Assembly: GCF_001297775.1 (NCBI RefSeq)
Contig: NZ_LIFX01000001.1
Span: forward strand, 248,001-312,000
DNA length: 64,000 nt
Direction of reading: 5' to 3'
From: Trabulsiella odontotermitis
GTDB taxonomy: Bacteria; Pseudomonadota; Gammaproteobacteria; Enterobacterales; Enterobacteriaceae
Within the stretch, counting starts at the first letter, position 1, and the number at the start of each line of letters is the position of its first letter. The notes under the pieces are model-generated. The model saw nothing but the letters and a program-made list of their open reading frames with translations. It was not told where the DNA came from and did no database searches. A program made the position numbers and the translations under genes. Positions 1 through 9,126 of this stretch are shown one piece after another.

Positions 1-578
1 TGGCGATCGCCACTGGTTTTCCCGGTACCACCGAGAGTGACTGATTGCAGGATAGAAACGTCGTTTTCGATGACCGCCGTCTCACCAACGACAATGCCGG
101 TAGCGTGGTCAAGCATAATGCCACGACCAATTTGCGCCGCCGGATGAATATCAACCTGAAACGTCACAGAAACCTGATTTTGCAGGAAAATCGCCAGCGC
201 GCGACGGCCCTGATTCCACAGCCAGTGACCGATGCGATACGCCTGTAGCGCGTGGAAACCTTTCAGATACAGCAGCGGCGTGGAGTATTTATCTACCGCC
301 GGGTCGCGGGTGCGCACCGCCTGAATATCGCAGGCCGCGGAAGCGATCATTTCCGGGTCGGCGGCATACGCCTCTTCCACCACTTCGCGGATCGCGATGG
401 CGGGCATAATGGGTGATGCCAGCTTGGTCGCCAGCATGTAGCTTAACGCGCTGCCGAGATTTTCGTGCTTGAGGAGCGTTGCGTGATAAAAACTGGCAAG
501 CATAGGCTCACAGTCAGCCAGCGCCCGGGCTTCGGCTTTGATGTTGTTCCAGACAATTTCCAGTTCTTCACACGACAT
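1..578 (-). CDS. cysE: Serine O-acetyltransferase CysE (partial, C-terminus outside window)
   Basis: Transfers acetyl from acetyl-CoA to serine, the first step of cysteine synthesis; cytoplasmic. About 192 N-terminal codons are present. The protein opens MSCEELEIVWNNIKAEARA and runs through the helical N-terminal domain into the start of the left-handed beta-helix (IHPAAQIGRGIMLDHATG, then LGGTGKTSGDRHPK), as in E. coli CysE (273 aa). The ATG at 578 gives the family N-terminus; an ATG at 583 is out of frame. It lies downstream of secB-gpsA on the same strand, with a long hairpin between gpsA and cysE. The gene runs off the left edge, so the feedback-sensitive C-terminal tail cannot be checked. 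Confidence 0.96.
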   Translation of the reverse strand, partial: MSCEELEIVWNNIKAEARALADCEPMLASFYHATLLKHENLGSALSYMLATKLASPIMPAIAIREVVEEAYAADPEMIASAACDIQAVRTRDPAVDKYSTPLLYLKGFHALQAYRIGHWLWNQGRRALAIFLQNQVSVTFQVDIHPAAQIGRGIMLDHATGIVVGETAVIENDVSILQSVTLGGTGKTSGDR

Positions 579-601
579 TGCATACTCCAGACGATATCAT
601 G

Positions 602-633
602 ACGACCGGCCAGTTCTGCGCTGGCCGGGTCGT
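602..633 (-). repeat. Long hairpin between gpsA and cysE
   Basis: An inverted repeat of 12 paired bases with one bulged G and a 7-base loop occupies 602-613 and 621-633. It lies in the 77-base gap between the gpsA stop and the cysE start, so both genes' shared transcript would carry it. No T-run follows on the minus strand, so it is not a classical intrinsic terminator. It could damp read-through or protect the upstream message from 3' decay. The structure is visible; the role is inferred. Confidence 0.6.
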
Positions 634-655
634 TAGGGGACAAAGTTCCTTGCGA

Positions 656-1675
656 CTAGTGGCTGCTGCGCTCGTCCTTGCGTGCGCGACCTAATAAGGT
701 CAATGCTGCCTCGCGCGCGTTTTTTCCGCAATACAATACCTGATAAATTTCCTCGGTTATTGGCATTTCCACACCAAAACGGTGTGCCAGTGCGCGGACT
801 TCCTTGGTATTGCGATAGCCTTCAACCACCTGGCCGATGCTGTCCTGCGCGCTTTGAACATCCATGCCCTTGCCGAGCATCATGCCAAAACGGCGGTTAC
901 GGGACTGGTTGTCGGTACAGGTCAGCACCAGATCACCAAGCCCTGCCATGCCCATAAACGTCGCCGGATCAGCACCCAGCGCCGCGCCAAGACGGGACAT
1001 TTCAGTCAGCCCGCGGGTGATGAGCGCCGTACGCGCGTTGGCGCCGAAGCCAATGCCGTCAGACATCCCGGCGCCGATAGCAATCACGTTTTTCACCGCA
1101 CCGCCCAGCTGGACGCCGATGAAATCCGGGTTGATATAGACGCGGAAGCTTTTGCCGCAATGCAGCAACTGTTGAAGATCGTCAGCGAAAGCAGGGTCGG
1201 TGGAAGCCAGGGAAATTGCCGTCGGCAGACCAGCCGCCAGCTCTTTGGCAAACGTCGGGCCGGAAATAACCGCCAGCGGGATCGCATCGCCCAGCACATC
1301 GCGCGCCACATCCTGCAACAAACGCCCGGTTTCAGCTTCCAGGCCTTTCGTCGCCCAGACCAGCCGCGCATCAGGGCGCATCAGGGGTTTGATCTGCTGC
1401 AGAACGTCGCCGAACACATGGCTTGGCACCACGACCAGAATATCGCGACTGGCGGCCAGCGCCGCGGTCAGCGAGCTTTCCAGGCGAAGCGTATCAGGGA
1501 AAGGAACATCCGGGAGAAAAGCGGCGTTGCAACGATCGTGCTGTAACGTGGCGATGTGTTTCGGGTCATGGCCCCACAGCACAACGTTGTGGCCATTGCG
1601 CGCCAGCGTGATCGCAAGAGCGGTGCCGTAGGAGCCGGCACCGATGACAGTCATTGAAGCGTTAGCGGCGTTCAT
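656..1675 (-). CDS. gpsA: Glycerol-3-phosphate dehydrogenase [NAD(P)+]
   Basis: Reduces dihydroxyacetone phosphate to sn-glycerol 3-phosphate for phospholipid synthesis; cytoplasmic. 339 aa, the E. coli length. The N-terminal Rossmann motif [10 protein letters not shown] follows MTVIG. The catalytic-lysine region is [13 protein letters not shown], and the substrate-binding segment is [13 protein letters not shown]. The start ATG shares one base with the secB stop (TGATG), so translation is probably coupled. Part of the secB-gpsA-cysE unit. Confidence 0.97.
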   Translation of the reverse strand: MNAANASMTVIGAGSYGTALAITLARNGHNVVLWGHDPKHIATLQHDRCNAAFLPDVPFPDTLRLESSLTAALAASRDILVVVPSHVFGDVLQQIKPLMRPDARLVWATKGLEAETGRLLQDVARDVLGDAIPLAVISGPTFAKELAAGLPTAISLASTDPAFADDLQQLLHCGKSFRVYINPDFIGVQLGGAVKNVIAIGAGMSDGIGFGANARTALITRGLTEMSRLGAALGADPATFMGMAGLGDLVLTCTDNQSRNRRFGMMLGKGMDVQSAQDSIGQVVEGYRNTKEVRALAHRFGVEMPITEEIYQVLYCGKNAREAALTLLGRARKDERSSH

Positions 1676-2142
1676 CAGGCATCCTGATGCGGTTGTTCGC
1701 CTTCGCCAGCCTGTTGCTGCAGATAACTCATGAACAGCGCATCAAAGTTGACCGGTGCCAGGTTCAGCTGCGGGAAAGTACCGCGGGAAACCAGGCTGGT
1801 GATGCATTCGCGCGCGTACGGGAACAGGATGTTCGGGCAGTAAGCACCCAGGCAGTGCGCCATCTGGTTGCCTTCGATACCTTCGATAGAGAAGATACCC
1901 GCCTGCTGGACTTCGCACAGGAACGCCGTTTCGTCATTCAGAGACGCCGTTACGGTAACGCGCAGAACCACTTCGAAAACACCTTCCGCCAGCTGGCTGG
2001 ACGCGGTATCCAGATCCAGTTTAACTTCTGGCTGCCAGTCTTTCTGGAAAACGTGTGGCGCGTTCGGCGCTTCGTATGACACATCCTTCGTATAAATACG
2101 CTGGATCTGGAAATTCATTTCTGCGGTATTTTGTTCTGACAT
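1675..2142 (-). CDS. secB: Protein-export chaperone SecB
   Basis: Tetrameric cytoplasmic chaperone that keeps preproteins unfolded and hands them to SecA. 155 aa, identical in length to E. coli SecB, with the typical N-terminus [20 protein letters not shown] and the conserved [16 protein letters not shown] segment that forms the inter-subunit surface. It follows grxC by 34 bases and overlaps gpsA by one base, consistent with the conserved yibN-grxC-secB-gpsA unit. Confidence 0.97.
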   Translation of the reverse strand: MSEQNTAEMNFQIQRIYTKDVSYEAPNAPHVFQKDWQPEVKLDLDTASSQLAEGVFEVVLRVTVTASLNDETAFLCEVQQAGIFSIEGIEGNQMAHCLGAYCPNILFPYARECITSLVSRGTFPQLNLAPVNFDALFMSYLQQQAGEGEQPHQDA

Positions 2143-2176
2143 GTGAAAACCCTTAGTGTTGTGTCCTTAAATTGCG

Positions 2177-2428
2177 TCAGCGGAGCAGAGGATCGAGTCC
2201 ACCACGCGCGTCCAGCGCATACAAGTCATCACAGCCGCCAATGTGCTGTGCATCAATAAAAATCTGCGGAACCGTGGTACGGCCACTACGCTTAATCATC
2301 TCTTCACGCTTCACCGCATCGCCGTCGATCGGCAGTTCCTGAAACGTCACCCCTTTGCTGTTCAGCAGCGCTTTAGCGCGATGGCAGAACGGGCAGGTAG
2401 CTTTAGTATAGATCTCGATATTGGCCAT
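2177..2428 (-). CDS. grxC: Glutaredoxin 3
   Basis: Glutathione-dependent dithiol oxidoreductase that can reduce ribonucleotide reductase and mixed disulfides; cytoplasmic. 83 aa, the E. coli length. The active site is CPFC at residues 11-14 (E. coli has CPYC). The glutathione-binding TVPQIF and GGCDDL motifs are present. An in-frame GTG lies one codon upstream at 2431, but the AGGAG ribosome site sits 7 bases before the ATG at 2428, and that start matches the family N-terminus. Only 11 bases separate it from yibN upstream. Confidence 0.95.
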   Translation of the reverse strand: MANIEIYTKATCPFCHRAKALLNSKGVTFQELPIDGDAVKREEMIKRSGRTTVPQIFIDAQHIGGCDDLYALDARGGLDPLLR

Positions 2429-2439
2429 CACGTCGCTCC

Positions 2440-2871
2440 TTACTTACCTTTGACCAGAGGCAGGTTTTCACCGCTCCAGCCTGCGATACCTTCTTTCAGT
2501 ACATAAACCTGGGCGAAACCGGCTTTAGCGAGCTCGCCCGCAGGTGACTGCGCCTGCAGTCCGGATCCGTCAACCACAATAATGGGTTGAGATTTGTGTT
2601 TTTCCAGTTCGCCGACGTTATTTGCTTTAATTTCGCTGGGCAGCAGGTTGATGGAGCCTGCAATGTGACCTTTACGGAAATCATCGCGCTGGCGTAAATC
2701 CACCACGACGGCGTCTTCTTTGTTAATCAGACGCGTTGCTTCGCCACGGGTAATAACCTTAACTTTAGACATTAACCCTTTGAAGGTGGTGAACAGGACG
2801 GCCACCAGTAACGCAACCCACGCGATACACAGTATGGGGTTGCGACTGACAAATTGCATAATTTCTTGCAT
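2440..2871 (-). CDS. yibN: Membrane-anchored rhodanese-like protein YibN
   Basis: 143 aa. One N-terminal membrane segment (about residues 10-28) is followed by a rhodanese domain facing the cytoplasm. The domain has [20 protein letters not shown] and a C-terminal VLKEGIAGW. In the active-site loop, where E. coli YibN as I recall it has cysteine (VDGSGMQCQ), this protein reads VDGSGLQAQ. The sulfur-accepting cysteine therefore appears to be alanine, and catalysis by the normal mechanism is doubtful. First gene of the yibN-grxC-secB-gpsA-cysE run; divergent from gpmI. Confidence 0.93.
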   Translation of the reverse strand: MQEIMQFVSRNPILCIAWVALLVAVLFTTFKGLMSKVKVITRGEATRLINKEDAVVVDLRQRDDFRKGHIAGSINLLPSEIKANNVGELEKHKSQPIIVVDGSGLQAQSPAGELAKAGFAQVYVLKEGIAGWSGENLPLVKGK

Positions 2872-3108
2872 GGGGGGTAACGACTCCCGACTGAGTGATT
2901 AAAAAACCAGGAAAGGAGTATACCTGCGCGTTAGCCGGTGAGCATTAGCTATTCGCTTTTCTGCGGCATAGAACGAGAAAAATTGCTGAAATGACCCCTG
3001 ACCGATATCACACTCCACCGCTTTTCTTGATCTTCTGTGGCTATTTGATCGATTCAGCTGTAGTAAAATTACGCAAAATTTCTGTCTTTTGAGCATGAGG
3101 TTGTCGCA

Positions 3109-4656
3109 ATGTCGGTTTCAAAAAAACCTATGGTTCTGGTTATTCTGGATGGTTATGGCTACCGTGAAGACCAGCAGGATAACGCTATTTACTCCGCTAA
3201 AACCCCTGTCATGGACGCGCTGTGGGCAAAACGCCCGCATACGCTGATCGACGCGTCTGGCCTGGAAGTTGGTCTGCCGGATCGCCAGATGGGCAACTCC
3301 GAAGTGGGTCACGTTAACCTCGGTGCGGGCCGCATCGTGTATCAGGATCTGACCCGCCTTGATGTTGAAATCAAAGACCGTAAATTCTTTACCAACCCGG
3401 TGCTGAACGCCGCTGTTGATAAAGCCGCTGCCGCAGGCAAAGCCGTGCACATCATGGGCCTGCTTTCCGCGGGCGGCGTGCACAGCCATGAAGATCACAT
3501 TATGGCGATGGTGGAACTGGCCGTAGAGCGCGGTGCGGAAAAAATCTACCTGCACGCGTTCCTTGACGGTCGCGACACTCCGCCGCGCAGCGCGAAAGCG
3601 TCGCTGCAGGCGTTTGAAGAGAAATTCGCTGCGCTCGGTAAAGGCCGCGTGGCGTCGATCATAGGTCGCTACTACGCGATGGATCGTGACAACCGTTGGG
3701 ATCGCGTCGAGCAGGCGTATGATCTGCTGACCCAGGCGAAAGGCCAGTTCCAGACCGACACCGCGGTAGCAGGCCTTGAAGCCGCTTATGCCCGCGATGA
3801 AAACGACGAGTTCGTCAAAGCGACCGTGGTTCGCGCTGCGGGTCAGGCTGATGCCGCCATGCAGGACGGCGACGCGCTGATTTTCATGAACTTCCGCGCT
3901 GACCGTGCCCGTGAAATCACCCGTGCATTCGTGAACGCCGATTTCGACGGCTTCGCCCGTAAGAAAGTGGTGAAACTGGCTGATTTCGTCATGCTGACTG
4001 AATACGCCGCGGACATCAAAGCCGCCTGCGCATATCCGCCAGCGTCGCTGACCAATACCTACGGCGAATGGATGGCGAAAAACGACAAGACCCAGTTGCG
4101 TATCTCTGAAACCGAGAAATACGCGCACGTGACCTTCTTCTTTAACGGCGGCGTTGAAGAGCCGTTTGCCGGTGAAGACCGCATTCTGATCAACTCCCCG
4201 AAAGTGGCGACCTACGATCTGCAGCCGGAAATGAGCTCCGCCGAGCTGACGGAAAAACTGGTCGGTGCCATCAAGAGTGGCAAATACGACACCATTATTT
4301 GTAACTACCCGAACGGCGATATGGTCGGTCATACCGGTGTGTTTGAAGCGGCGGTTCACGCGGTTGAAGCGCTGGATCACTGCATCGACGAAGTGACCCA
4401 CGCAGTGGAATCCGTTGGCGGTCAGTTGCTGATCACCGCAGACCACGGCAACGCTGAACAGATGCGTGATCCGTCAACCGGCCAGGCGCATACCGCGCAT
4501 ACCAACCTGCCGGTTCCGCTGATTTACGTCGGGCCAAAAACGGTGAAAGCCGTTGAAGGCGGTAAACTTTCCGACATCGCGCCAACCATGTTGACGCTGA
4601 TGGGAATGGAAATCCCGCAAGAGATGACTGGTAAGGCGCTGTTCATCGTGGAATAA
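3109..4656 (+). CDS. gpmI: 2,3-bisphosphoglycerate-independent phosphoglycerate mutase
   Basis: Interconverts 3- and 2-phosphoglycerate in glycolysis and gluconeogenesis; cytoplasmic, Mn-dependent, alkaline-phosphatase superfamily. 515 aa (E. coli 514). Metal ligand Asp14 lies in LDGYG, the nucleophile Ser64 in MGNSEVGH, and the second metal site in [10 protein letters not shown] near the C-terminus. A GAGG ribosome site lies 8 bases before the ATG. The 237-base gap from divergent yibN must hold its promoter, but no convincing -35/-10 pair was found. It heads the gpmI-envC-yibQ run. Confidence 0.97.
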   Translation: MSVSKKPMVLVILDGYGYREDQQDNAIYSAKTPVMDALWAKRPHTLIDASGLEVGLPDRQMGNSEVGHVNLGAGRIVYQDLTRLDVEIKDRKFFTNPVLNAAVDKAAAAGKAVHIMGLLSAGGVHSHEDHIMAMVELAVERGAEKIYLHAFLDGRDTPPRSAKASLQAFEEKFAALGKGRVASIIGRYYAMDRDNRWDRVEQAYDLLTQAKGQFQTDTAVAGLEAAYARDENDEFVKATVVRAAGQADAAMQDGDALIFMNFRADRAREITRAFVNADFDGFARKKVVKLADFVMLTEYAADIKAACAYPPASLTNTYGEWMAKNDKTQLRISETEKYAHVTFFFNGGVEEPFAGEDRILINSPKVATYDLQPEMSSAELTEKLVGAIKSGKYDTIICNYPNGDMVGHTGVFEAAVHAVEALDHCIDEVTHAVESVGGQLLITADHGNAEQMRDPSTGQAHTAHTNLPVPLIYVGPKTVKAVEGGKLSDIAPTMLTLMGMEIPQEMTGKALFIVE

Positions 4657-4689
4657 TCCTTCCCCATGAGGGGAAAGGCGACTTATTCA

Positions 4690-5937
4690 ATGACATGGAC
4701 CGCGGCCGCTGTCCGGTCTGTACTTTACGCCAGCGCACTCAGCGCTGGCGTATTGCTGTGCGCCGCATCTGCCCAGGCTGATGATCGCGATCAGCTGAAA
4801 TCCATTCAGGCCGATATCGCCGCCAAAGAGCGCGCGGTACGCCAGCAGCAGCAGCAACGCGCCTCACTGCTCGCTCAGCTTAAAACGCAGGAAGAGGCGA
4901 TTTCCGCCGCCGCGCGCGCCCTGCGTGAAACCCAGAACACCCTCGCCCAGCTCAATAAACAAATTGATGCGATGAATGCCTCCATCGCGAAACTGGAGAA
5001 GCAAAAAGCGCAGCAGGAACGCAATCTGGCGGCCCAGCTGGACGCGGCGTTTCGTCAGGGTCAGCATACCGGCATTCAGCTCATTCTGAGCGGCGAAGAG
5101 AGCCAGCGCGGTCAGCGTTTGCAGGCCTATTTTGGCTATCTCAACCAGGCGCGTCAGGAAACTATCGGTCAGCTAAAGCAGACGCGCGAAGAGGTCGCCA
5201 CGCAAAAAGCGGAGCTGGAAGAGAAACAGAGCCAGCAGCAGACCCTGCTTTACGAGCAAAAAGCGCAGCAGGCGAAGCTGGAACAGGCGCGAAACGAACG
5301 TAAGAAAACGCTTTCCGGGCTGGAATCTTCCATTCAGGAGGGTCAGCAGCAGTTAAGCGAACTGCGGGCGAACGAATCCCGCATGCGCAACCGCATCGCG
5401 CAGGCGGAAGCCGCCGCCAGGGCCCGGGCGGAACGTGAAGCCCGTGAGGCGCAGGCCGTGCGTGATCGCCAGCAGGAAGCCTCCCGCAAAGGCACCACCT
5501 ATAAACCTACCGAAAGTGAGCGCTCGCTGATGTCGCGCACCGGCGGTCTCGGCTCGCCGCGCGGTCAGGCCTTCTGGCCGGTTCGCGGTCCCACGCTTCA
5601 TCGTTATGGCGAACCGCTACAGGGTGAGCTACGTTGGAAAGGGATGGTCATCGGTGCGTCGGAAGGAACGGAAGTTAAAGCCATCGCCGACGGGCGCGTG
5701 ATCCTCGCCGACTGGCTGCAGGGCTATGGTCTGGTCGTGGTGGTTGAGCACGGTAAAGGCGACATGAGCCTGTACGGCTACAATCAGAGCGCGCTGGTCA
5801 GCGTCGGCACGCAGGTGCGCGCAGGTCAGCCGATTGCCCTCGTGGGCAGCAGCGGAGGTCAGGGTCGACCGTCGCTCTATTTCGAAATTCGTCGCCAGGG
5901 TCAGGCGGTCAATCCACAGCCGTGGTTGGGAAGATAA
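4690..5937 (+). CDS. envC: Murein hydrolase activator EnvC
   Basis: Periplasmic divisome factor recruited by FtsEX that activates amidases AmiA and AmiB to split septal peptidoglycan. About 415 aa. It has a signal peptide ending near AASAQA, a long coiled coil rich in Gln, Glu and Lys (about residues 25-270), and a C-terminal LytM/M23-like domain. In E. coli the LytM domain lacks the metal-binding residues, and here too it reads EHGKGDMSLYGYN. An in-frame ATG at 4666 would add 8 residues. I prefer 4690 because the signal peptide then starts like the family's and a purine-rich GGAAAGG lies upstream. Confidence 0.93.
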   Translation: MTWTAAAVRSVLYASALSAGVLLCAASAQADDRDQLKSIQADIAAKERAVRQQQQQRASLLAQLKTQEEAISAAARALRETQNTLAQLNKQIDAMNASIAKLEKQKAQQERNLAAQLDAAFRQGQHTGIQLILSGEESQRGQRLQAYFGYLNQARQETIGQLKQTREEVATQKAELEEKQSQQQTLLYEQKAQQAKLEQARNERKKTLSGLESSIQEGQQQLSELRANESRMRNRIAQAEAAARARAEREAREAQAVRDRQQEASRKGTTYKPTESERSLMSRTGGLGSPRGQAFWPVRGPTLHRYGEPLQGELRWKGMVIGASEGTEVKAIADGRVILADWLQGYGLVVVVEHGKGDMSLYGYNQSALVSVGTQVRAGQPIALVGSSGGQGRPSLYFEIRRQGQAVNPQPWLGR

Positions 5938-5940
5938 GTT

Positions 5941-6864
5941 TTGCTTCAATTTCGTCGTATTGTTCTCTCCATCGCCGGGTTACTGACGATGGCTGCCCCG
6001 GCGTTCGCCGGAAAACTCGCTATCGTCATTGACGATTTTGGCTACCGCCCGCAAACCGAAAATCAGGTGCTGGCGCTTCCTGCCACACTTTCCGTGGCGG
6101 TGCTGCCCAACGCGCCGCACGCCCGTGAAATGGCGACCAAGGCCCATAACAGCGGCCATGAAGTGCTGATTCATCTGCCGATGGCACCGCTCAGCAAACA
6201 GCCGCTGGAAAAAGATACGCTGCGCCCGGAGATGAACAGCGATGAGATCGATCGCATCATCCGTGAAGCGGTCAACAACGTGCCTTTCGCCGTGGGTCTG
6301 AATAACCACATGGGCAGCGCGATGACCTCAAACCTGTTCGGTATGGAAAAAGTGATGCAGTCGCTCAGCCGCTACAATCTCTATTTCCTCGACAGCATGA
6401 CCATCGGCAACAGCCAGGCACTGCGTGCATCTTCCGGTACCGGCGTGAAGGTGATCAAACGTAAGGTGTTTCTGGATGACACCCAAAACGAGGCGGACAT
6501 TCGTTATCAGTTCAACCGCGCGATTCAACTGGCGCGACGTAACGGCTCCGCTATCGCCATCGGCCACCCGCACCCGTCAACCGTGCGGGTTTTGCAGCAG
6601 ATGATTTACAGCCTGCCGCCGGACATCACGCTGGTGCGCCCGAGCAGCCTGCTCAACGAGCCGCAGGTAGATACCTCCACGCCACCGAAGAATACGCAGC
6701 CGCCGCGCAATCCGTTTCGGGGCGTGAAGCTGTGCAAAGCGAAAAAACCGCCTGAACCCGTTTACGCAACGCGTTTCTTTACGGTGATTGGTGAAAGCAT
6801 CAGCCAGAGCACACTGGTGCAGTACTATCAGCACCAGTGGCAGGGCTGGAACAAAAAAGACTAA
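5941..6864 (+). CDS. yibQ: Divergent polysaccharide deacetylase YibQ
   Basis: 307 aa. The signal peptide ends near APAFA and is followed by a divergent polysaccharide-deacetylase (DUF610) domain. KLAIVIDDFGYRP, NNHMGSAMT and the C-terminal IAIGHPHPSTV mark the metal-site regions of the NodB fold. The substrate is not known to me; linkage to envC suggests an envelope role. Start is a TTG three bases after the envC stop, preceded by GGGAAG; the residues LQFRR match the E. coli N-terminus. Its stop overlaps the convergent glycosyltransferase gene by four bases. Confidence 0.9.
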   Translation: MLQFRRIVLSIAGLLTMAAPAFAGKLAIVIDDFGYRPQTENQVLALPATLSVAVLPNAPHAREMATKAHNSGHEVLIHLPMAPLSKQPLEKDTLRPEMNSDEIDRIIREAVNNVPFAVGLNNHMGSAMTSNLFGMEKVMQSLSRYNLYFLDSMTIGNSQALRASSGTGVKVIKRKVFLDDTQNEADIRYQFNRAIQLARRNGSAIAIGHPHPSTVRVLQQMIYSLPPDITLVRPSSLLNEPQVDTSTPPKNTQPPRNPFRGVKLCKAKKPPEPVYATRFFTVIGESISQSTLVQYYQHQWQGWNKKD

Positions 6865-7658
6865 ACGGTATGAGAATCCGTGTGCTTATCGGCCACGGAT
6901 TTTTTATTATCCTGATACTGATACCAGGCTTTGAAGTATTTAAGAAAGCTATAGAGCGTGGCATAAAGTCCGGTTACGGCGCCGACTTTTCCTTGCCGCC
7001 AGGCACCGCTGAACAAATACCATTTAAAAAATGCACCAATAGCGCTAATGATTCCACGCGCAATTGAGGGTCGGACTTTCTGATATTTTACCAGCCGCGT
7101 GGTATAGCTGTTCAGTTTACTAAAGACTTCGTGCAGCGAATAAAAGGTGTCGTGCCTGACATGTCCGGGAATAGTAAACGTTTCCCCGGTGCCTTCCACT
7201 TTATCGTCGACAGGGCGCAGATTAAACCGCGCATGATTGCGGTTAAACAGACGTACCGGGAAATCCGGAGAAGAGATGGGGTAAATGGTTCGCGTTTGCT
7301 CGCCCAGCACATACCAGAAGCGGGAGATGCGCCAGCCGTACTCTGGTGACGGCGTTTCGCCTGCTTTTAATGTCTGAATGAATTCGAGGGTTGGCTCGTC
7401 GAAGATTTCATCGCTATCAACGCATAATACCCAATCATTGGAAGAATGTTTTATAGCAACATTCATTTGTTCGCCGTGCATACTATATGGATTATAGATT
7501 GGCGTTAATCCATATCCTTCACAAATATTTATTGTTTTATCGGTACTGCCAGAATCAATCACGACAAATTCATCCGCAATGGTGATTAATGGCGGAATGA
7601 CTTTGTGCAGCAAGCGCTCAGAATTATACGTCAGCAAGCAAACGGTCAATTTAAACAT
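6861..7658 (-). CDS. GT2-family glycosyltransferase (WaaE-like), probable LPS core modification
   Basis: About 265 aa starting MFKLTVCLLTYN; an upstream in-frame ATG at 7715 has no better ribosome site, while GGGA precedes 7658. The GT-A fold is shown by DEFVVIDSGSTDKT and the metal-binding VDSDEIFDE. The arrangement DSGSTD ... DSDE resembles WaaE and other LPS-core glucosyltransferases rather than E. coli WaaH, which sits at this position in K-12. The 5' half is AT-richer than the neighbours. Convergent with yibQ and divergent from the GT4 gene at 7862. Acceptor and sugar cannot be told from the sequence. Confidence 0.8.
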   Translation of the reverse strand: MFKLTVCLLTYNSERLLHKVIPPLITIADEFVVIDSGSTDKTINICEGYGLTPIYNPYSMHGEQMNVAIKHSSNDWVLCVDSDEIFDEPTLEFIQTLKAGETPSPEYGWRISRFWYVLGEQTRTIYPISSPDFPVRLFNRNHARFNLRPVDDKVEGTGETFTIPGHVRHDTFYSLHEVFSKLNSYTTRLVKYQKVRPSIARGIISAIGAFFKWYLFSGAWRQGKVGAVTGLYATLYSFLKYFKAWYQYQDNKKSVADKHTDSHTV

Positions 7659-7823
7659 GTCTATCCCACGATAATAATGTGACACCAAAAAGCGGTGCCG
7701 GTGAATTTTACGCACATGTGTATGACAGAAAAATATGAGATCTCACACTTTTAGCGAGATTGTTTCTGATTTTAATAGTAGCCGTTTCTGTAACAAAAAC
7801 GCTGAATATCCATCCGAAATCTT

Positions 7824-7829
7824 TATAAT
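7824..7829 (+). promoter_or_regulatory. Candidate -10 element for the GT4 gene
   Basis: A perfect TATAAT lies 33 bases before the ATG at 7862 in the divergent glycosyltransferase intergenic region. The best upstream hexamer at normal spacing (CTGAAT or GCTGAA) is a poor -35, so the promoter may need an activator. Confidence 0.4.
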
Positions 7830-7861
7830 GCCAGCAGGTTTAGCGGACAGAGAACAGAGTC

Positions 7862-9091
7862 ATGGTGCCACAGCGACGGAAAATTTTGCTTTTTGACAGT
7901 GGCAAGGAGTGGGGCGGCGGTACCAACAGTATGCTGGAACTGCTTAAGCGTATCGACCGTGAGCGGTTCGATATCACCTGCTGTTTTTACTATAACTATC
8001 GCCGGGATCAGGGTCAGACGATTGAAGAGGTGCTGGCCGGGTTTGGTATTCCGATGATCCTGCTGCCTGCCCGCCGCCAGCCAGGCTGGGCGAAAGTGGT
8101 CAAAGAGATTGGCCGCAGCCTGCTCTTTTTCTCCCGCGACGCCCGCAAAGCCTTCACCCGTAAGATGGACAACCTGTGGCGTATCCAGCCGAACGCGAAA
8201 CAGTTGCGCCAGCTGCTGAAAGACGGCGGTTACGACGTTCTGTATATGAACAATCAGCCAGGCTCAAACGAGGAAGGCTACCACGCCGTTGCCGACCTTC
8301 CTGTTGCGCTGGTGCAGCACTGCCGCATTGAGCCCGCGCTCACGCCGTCGCTGGTGTCCCTGGTCAATCAACGCATTGATAAAATTATCGCCGTTTCGCA
8401 GGGCGTGGAACGGGTGTTGTTGAAAAATGGCGTGGCGGCGTCGTATTGCATGACGGTAAACAACGCCATCGACGTCAACCAGCCGCTGCCGGATCGCCAG
8501 CAGATGCGCGACACGCTGGGCATTACGCCCGAGACCTTCGTCTTCGGTAGCATCGGGTCGCTACTCGCACGCAAATCCAATCATCATACGCTGGCAGCGC
8601 TGGCACAGTTCCACCAGCAGCATCCTGAGGCGAACTGGAAAATGATGCTGGTGGGGCAAGGGCCGGAGCGCGACGCGCTGGAGGCGCAGGCCAGAACGCT
8701 GGGGATTGCGGAGCATCTGATCTTTACCGGCTTTAAAAATAATCCTTTTGATTATCTGGCAGCCTTTGACGCGTTTGTTCTTGCTTCCAGCAGCGAAGGG
8801 TTGCCGCGGGTGGTGCTTGAAGCGATGCTGCTCGGCATTCCGGTGGTGGGTTCAGACGTGACGGGGACGCAGGAGCTGGTTCAGCATGAGCAAACCGGTC
8901 TGCTGTTTCCGTGGAGCGATGTGAAAATGCTGGAAAATCATCTCACCCGTATCTGGCAGGATGCGTCGCTGCGCCAGCGGCTCGCGCAAAACGGTCAGCA
9001 ACAGGTGCGCAGCCAGTACGCGATTGAACATTATGTTTCCGGTGTGGAAGCCGTGCTGGGGACAATTCAGTCGAGGCGATCGGGCGTTTAA
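7862..9091 (+). CDS. GT4-family glycosyltransferase, probable LPS or surface-glycan modification
   Basis: 409 aa with two Rossmann-like halves (GT-B fold). The N-terminal half opens KILLFDSGKEWGGGTNSM, a glycine-rich acceptor-site loop. The C-terminal half has FGSIGSLLARKSN and the GT4 nucleotide-sugar signature SSSEGLPRVVLEAM, with Glu-x7-Glu spacing. No membrane segment is apparent. It is divergent from the GT2 gene at 6861 and faces tdh; neither glycosyltransferase belongs to the main core operon at 11578. I do not recognise a named orthologue; the donor sugar is unknown. Confidence 0.8.
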   Translation: MVPQRRKILLFDSGKEWGGGTNSMLELLKRIDRERFDITCCFYYNYRRDQGQTIEEVLAGFGIPMILLPARRQPGWAKVVKEIGRSLLFFSRDARKAFTRKMDNLWRIQPNAKQLRQLLKDGGYDVLYMNNQPGSNEEGYHAVADLPVALVQHCRIEPALTPSLVSLVNQRIDKIIAVSQGVERVLLKNGVAASYCMTVNNAIDVNQPLPDRQQMRDTLGITPETFVFGSIGSLLARKSNHHTLAALAQFHQQHPEANWKMMLVGQGPERDALEAQARTLGIAEHLIFTGFKNNPFDYLAAFDAFVLASSSEGLPRVVLEAMLLGIPVVGSDVTGTQELVQHEQTGLLFPWSDVKMLENHLTRIWQDASLRQRLAQNGQQQVRSQYAIEHYVSGVEAVLGTIQSRRSGV

Positions 9092-9115
9092 CCGGGAGCG
9101 CGAACGCGCCCCCGG
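9092..9115. terminator. Strong hairpin between convergent GT4 gene and tdh
   Basis: CCGGG and GCGC arms pair with GCGC and CCCGG across one A-C mismatch, leaving a four-base loop. It begins directly after the GT4 stop and lies 12 bases from the tdh stop, so it could end transcripts from either side. No clear T-run follows on either strand, so termination is likely but not certain. Confidence 0.45.
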
Positions 9116-9126
9116 CAATCACGGGC

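Noticed and set aside
782-1546. 254-codon plus-strand open frame
   Set aside because: Shadow of gpsA with His/Arg/Gln-rich low-complexity composition.
3040-3080. Promoter with TTGATC and TAAAAT before gpmI
   Set aside because: Only 13 bases separate the two hexamers, too short for sigma-70.
3118-4446. 442-codon open frame on the minus strand
   Set aside because: It is the antisense shadow of gpmI; the plus-strand protein has all catalytic motifs, and the antisense reading resembles no family.
6837-7067. 76-codon plus-strand open frame after yibQ
   Set aside because: Lies antisense to the GT2 gene at 6861, has no ribosome site and matches no family I know.
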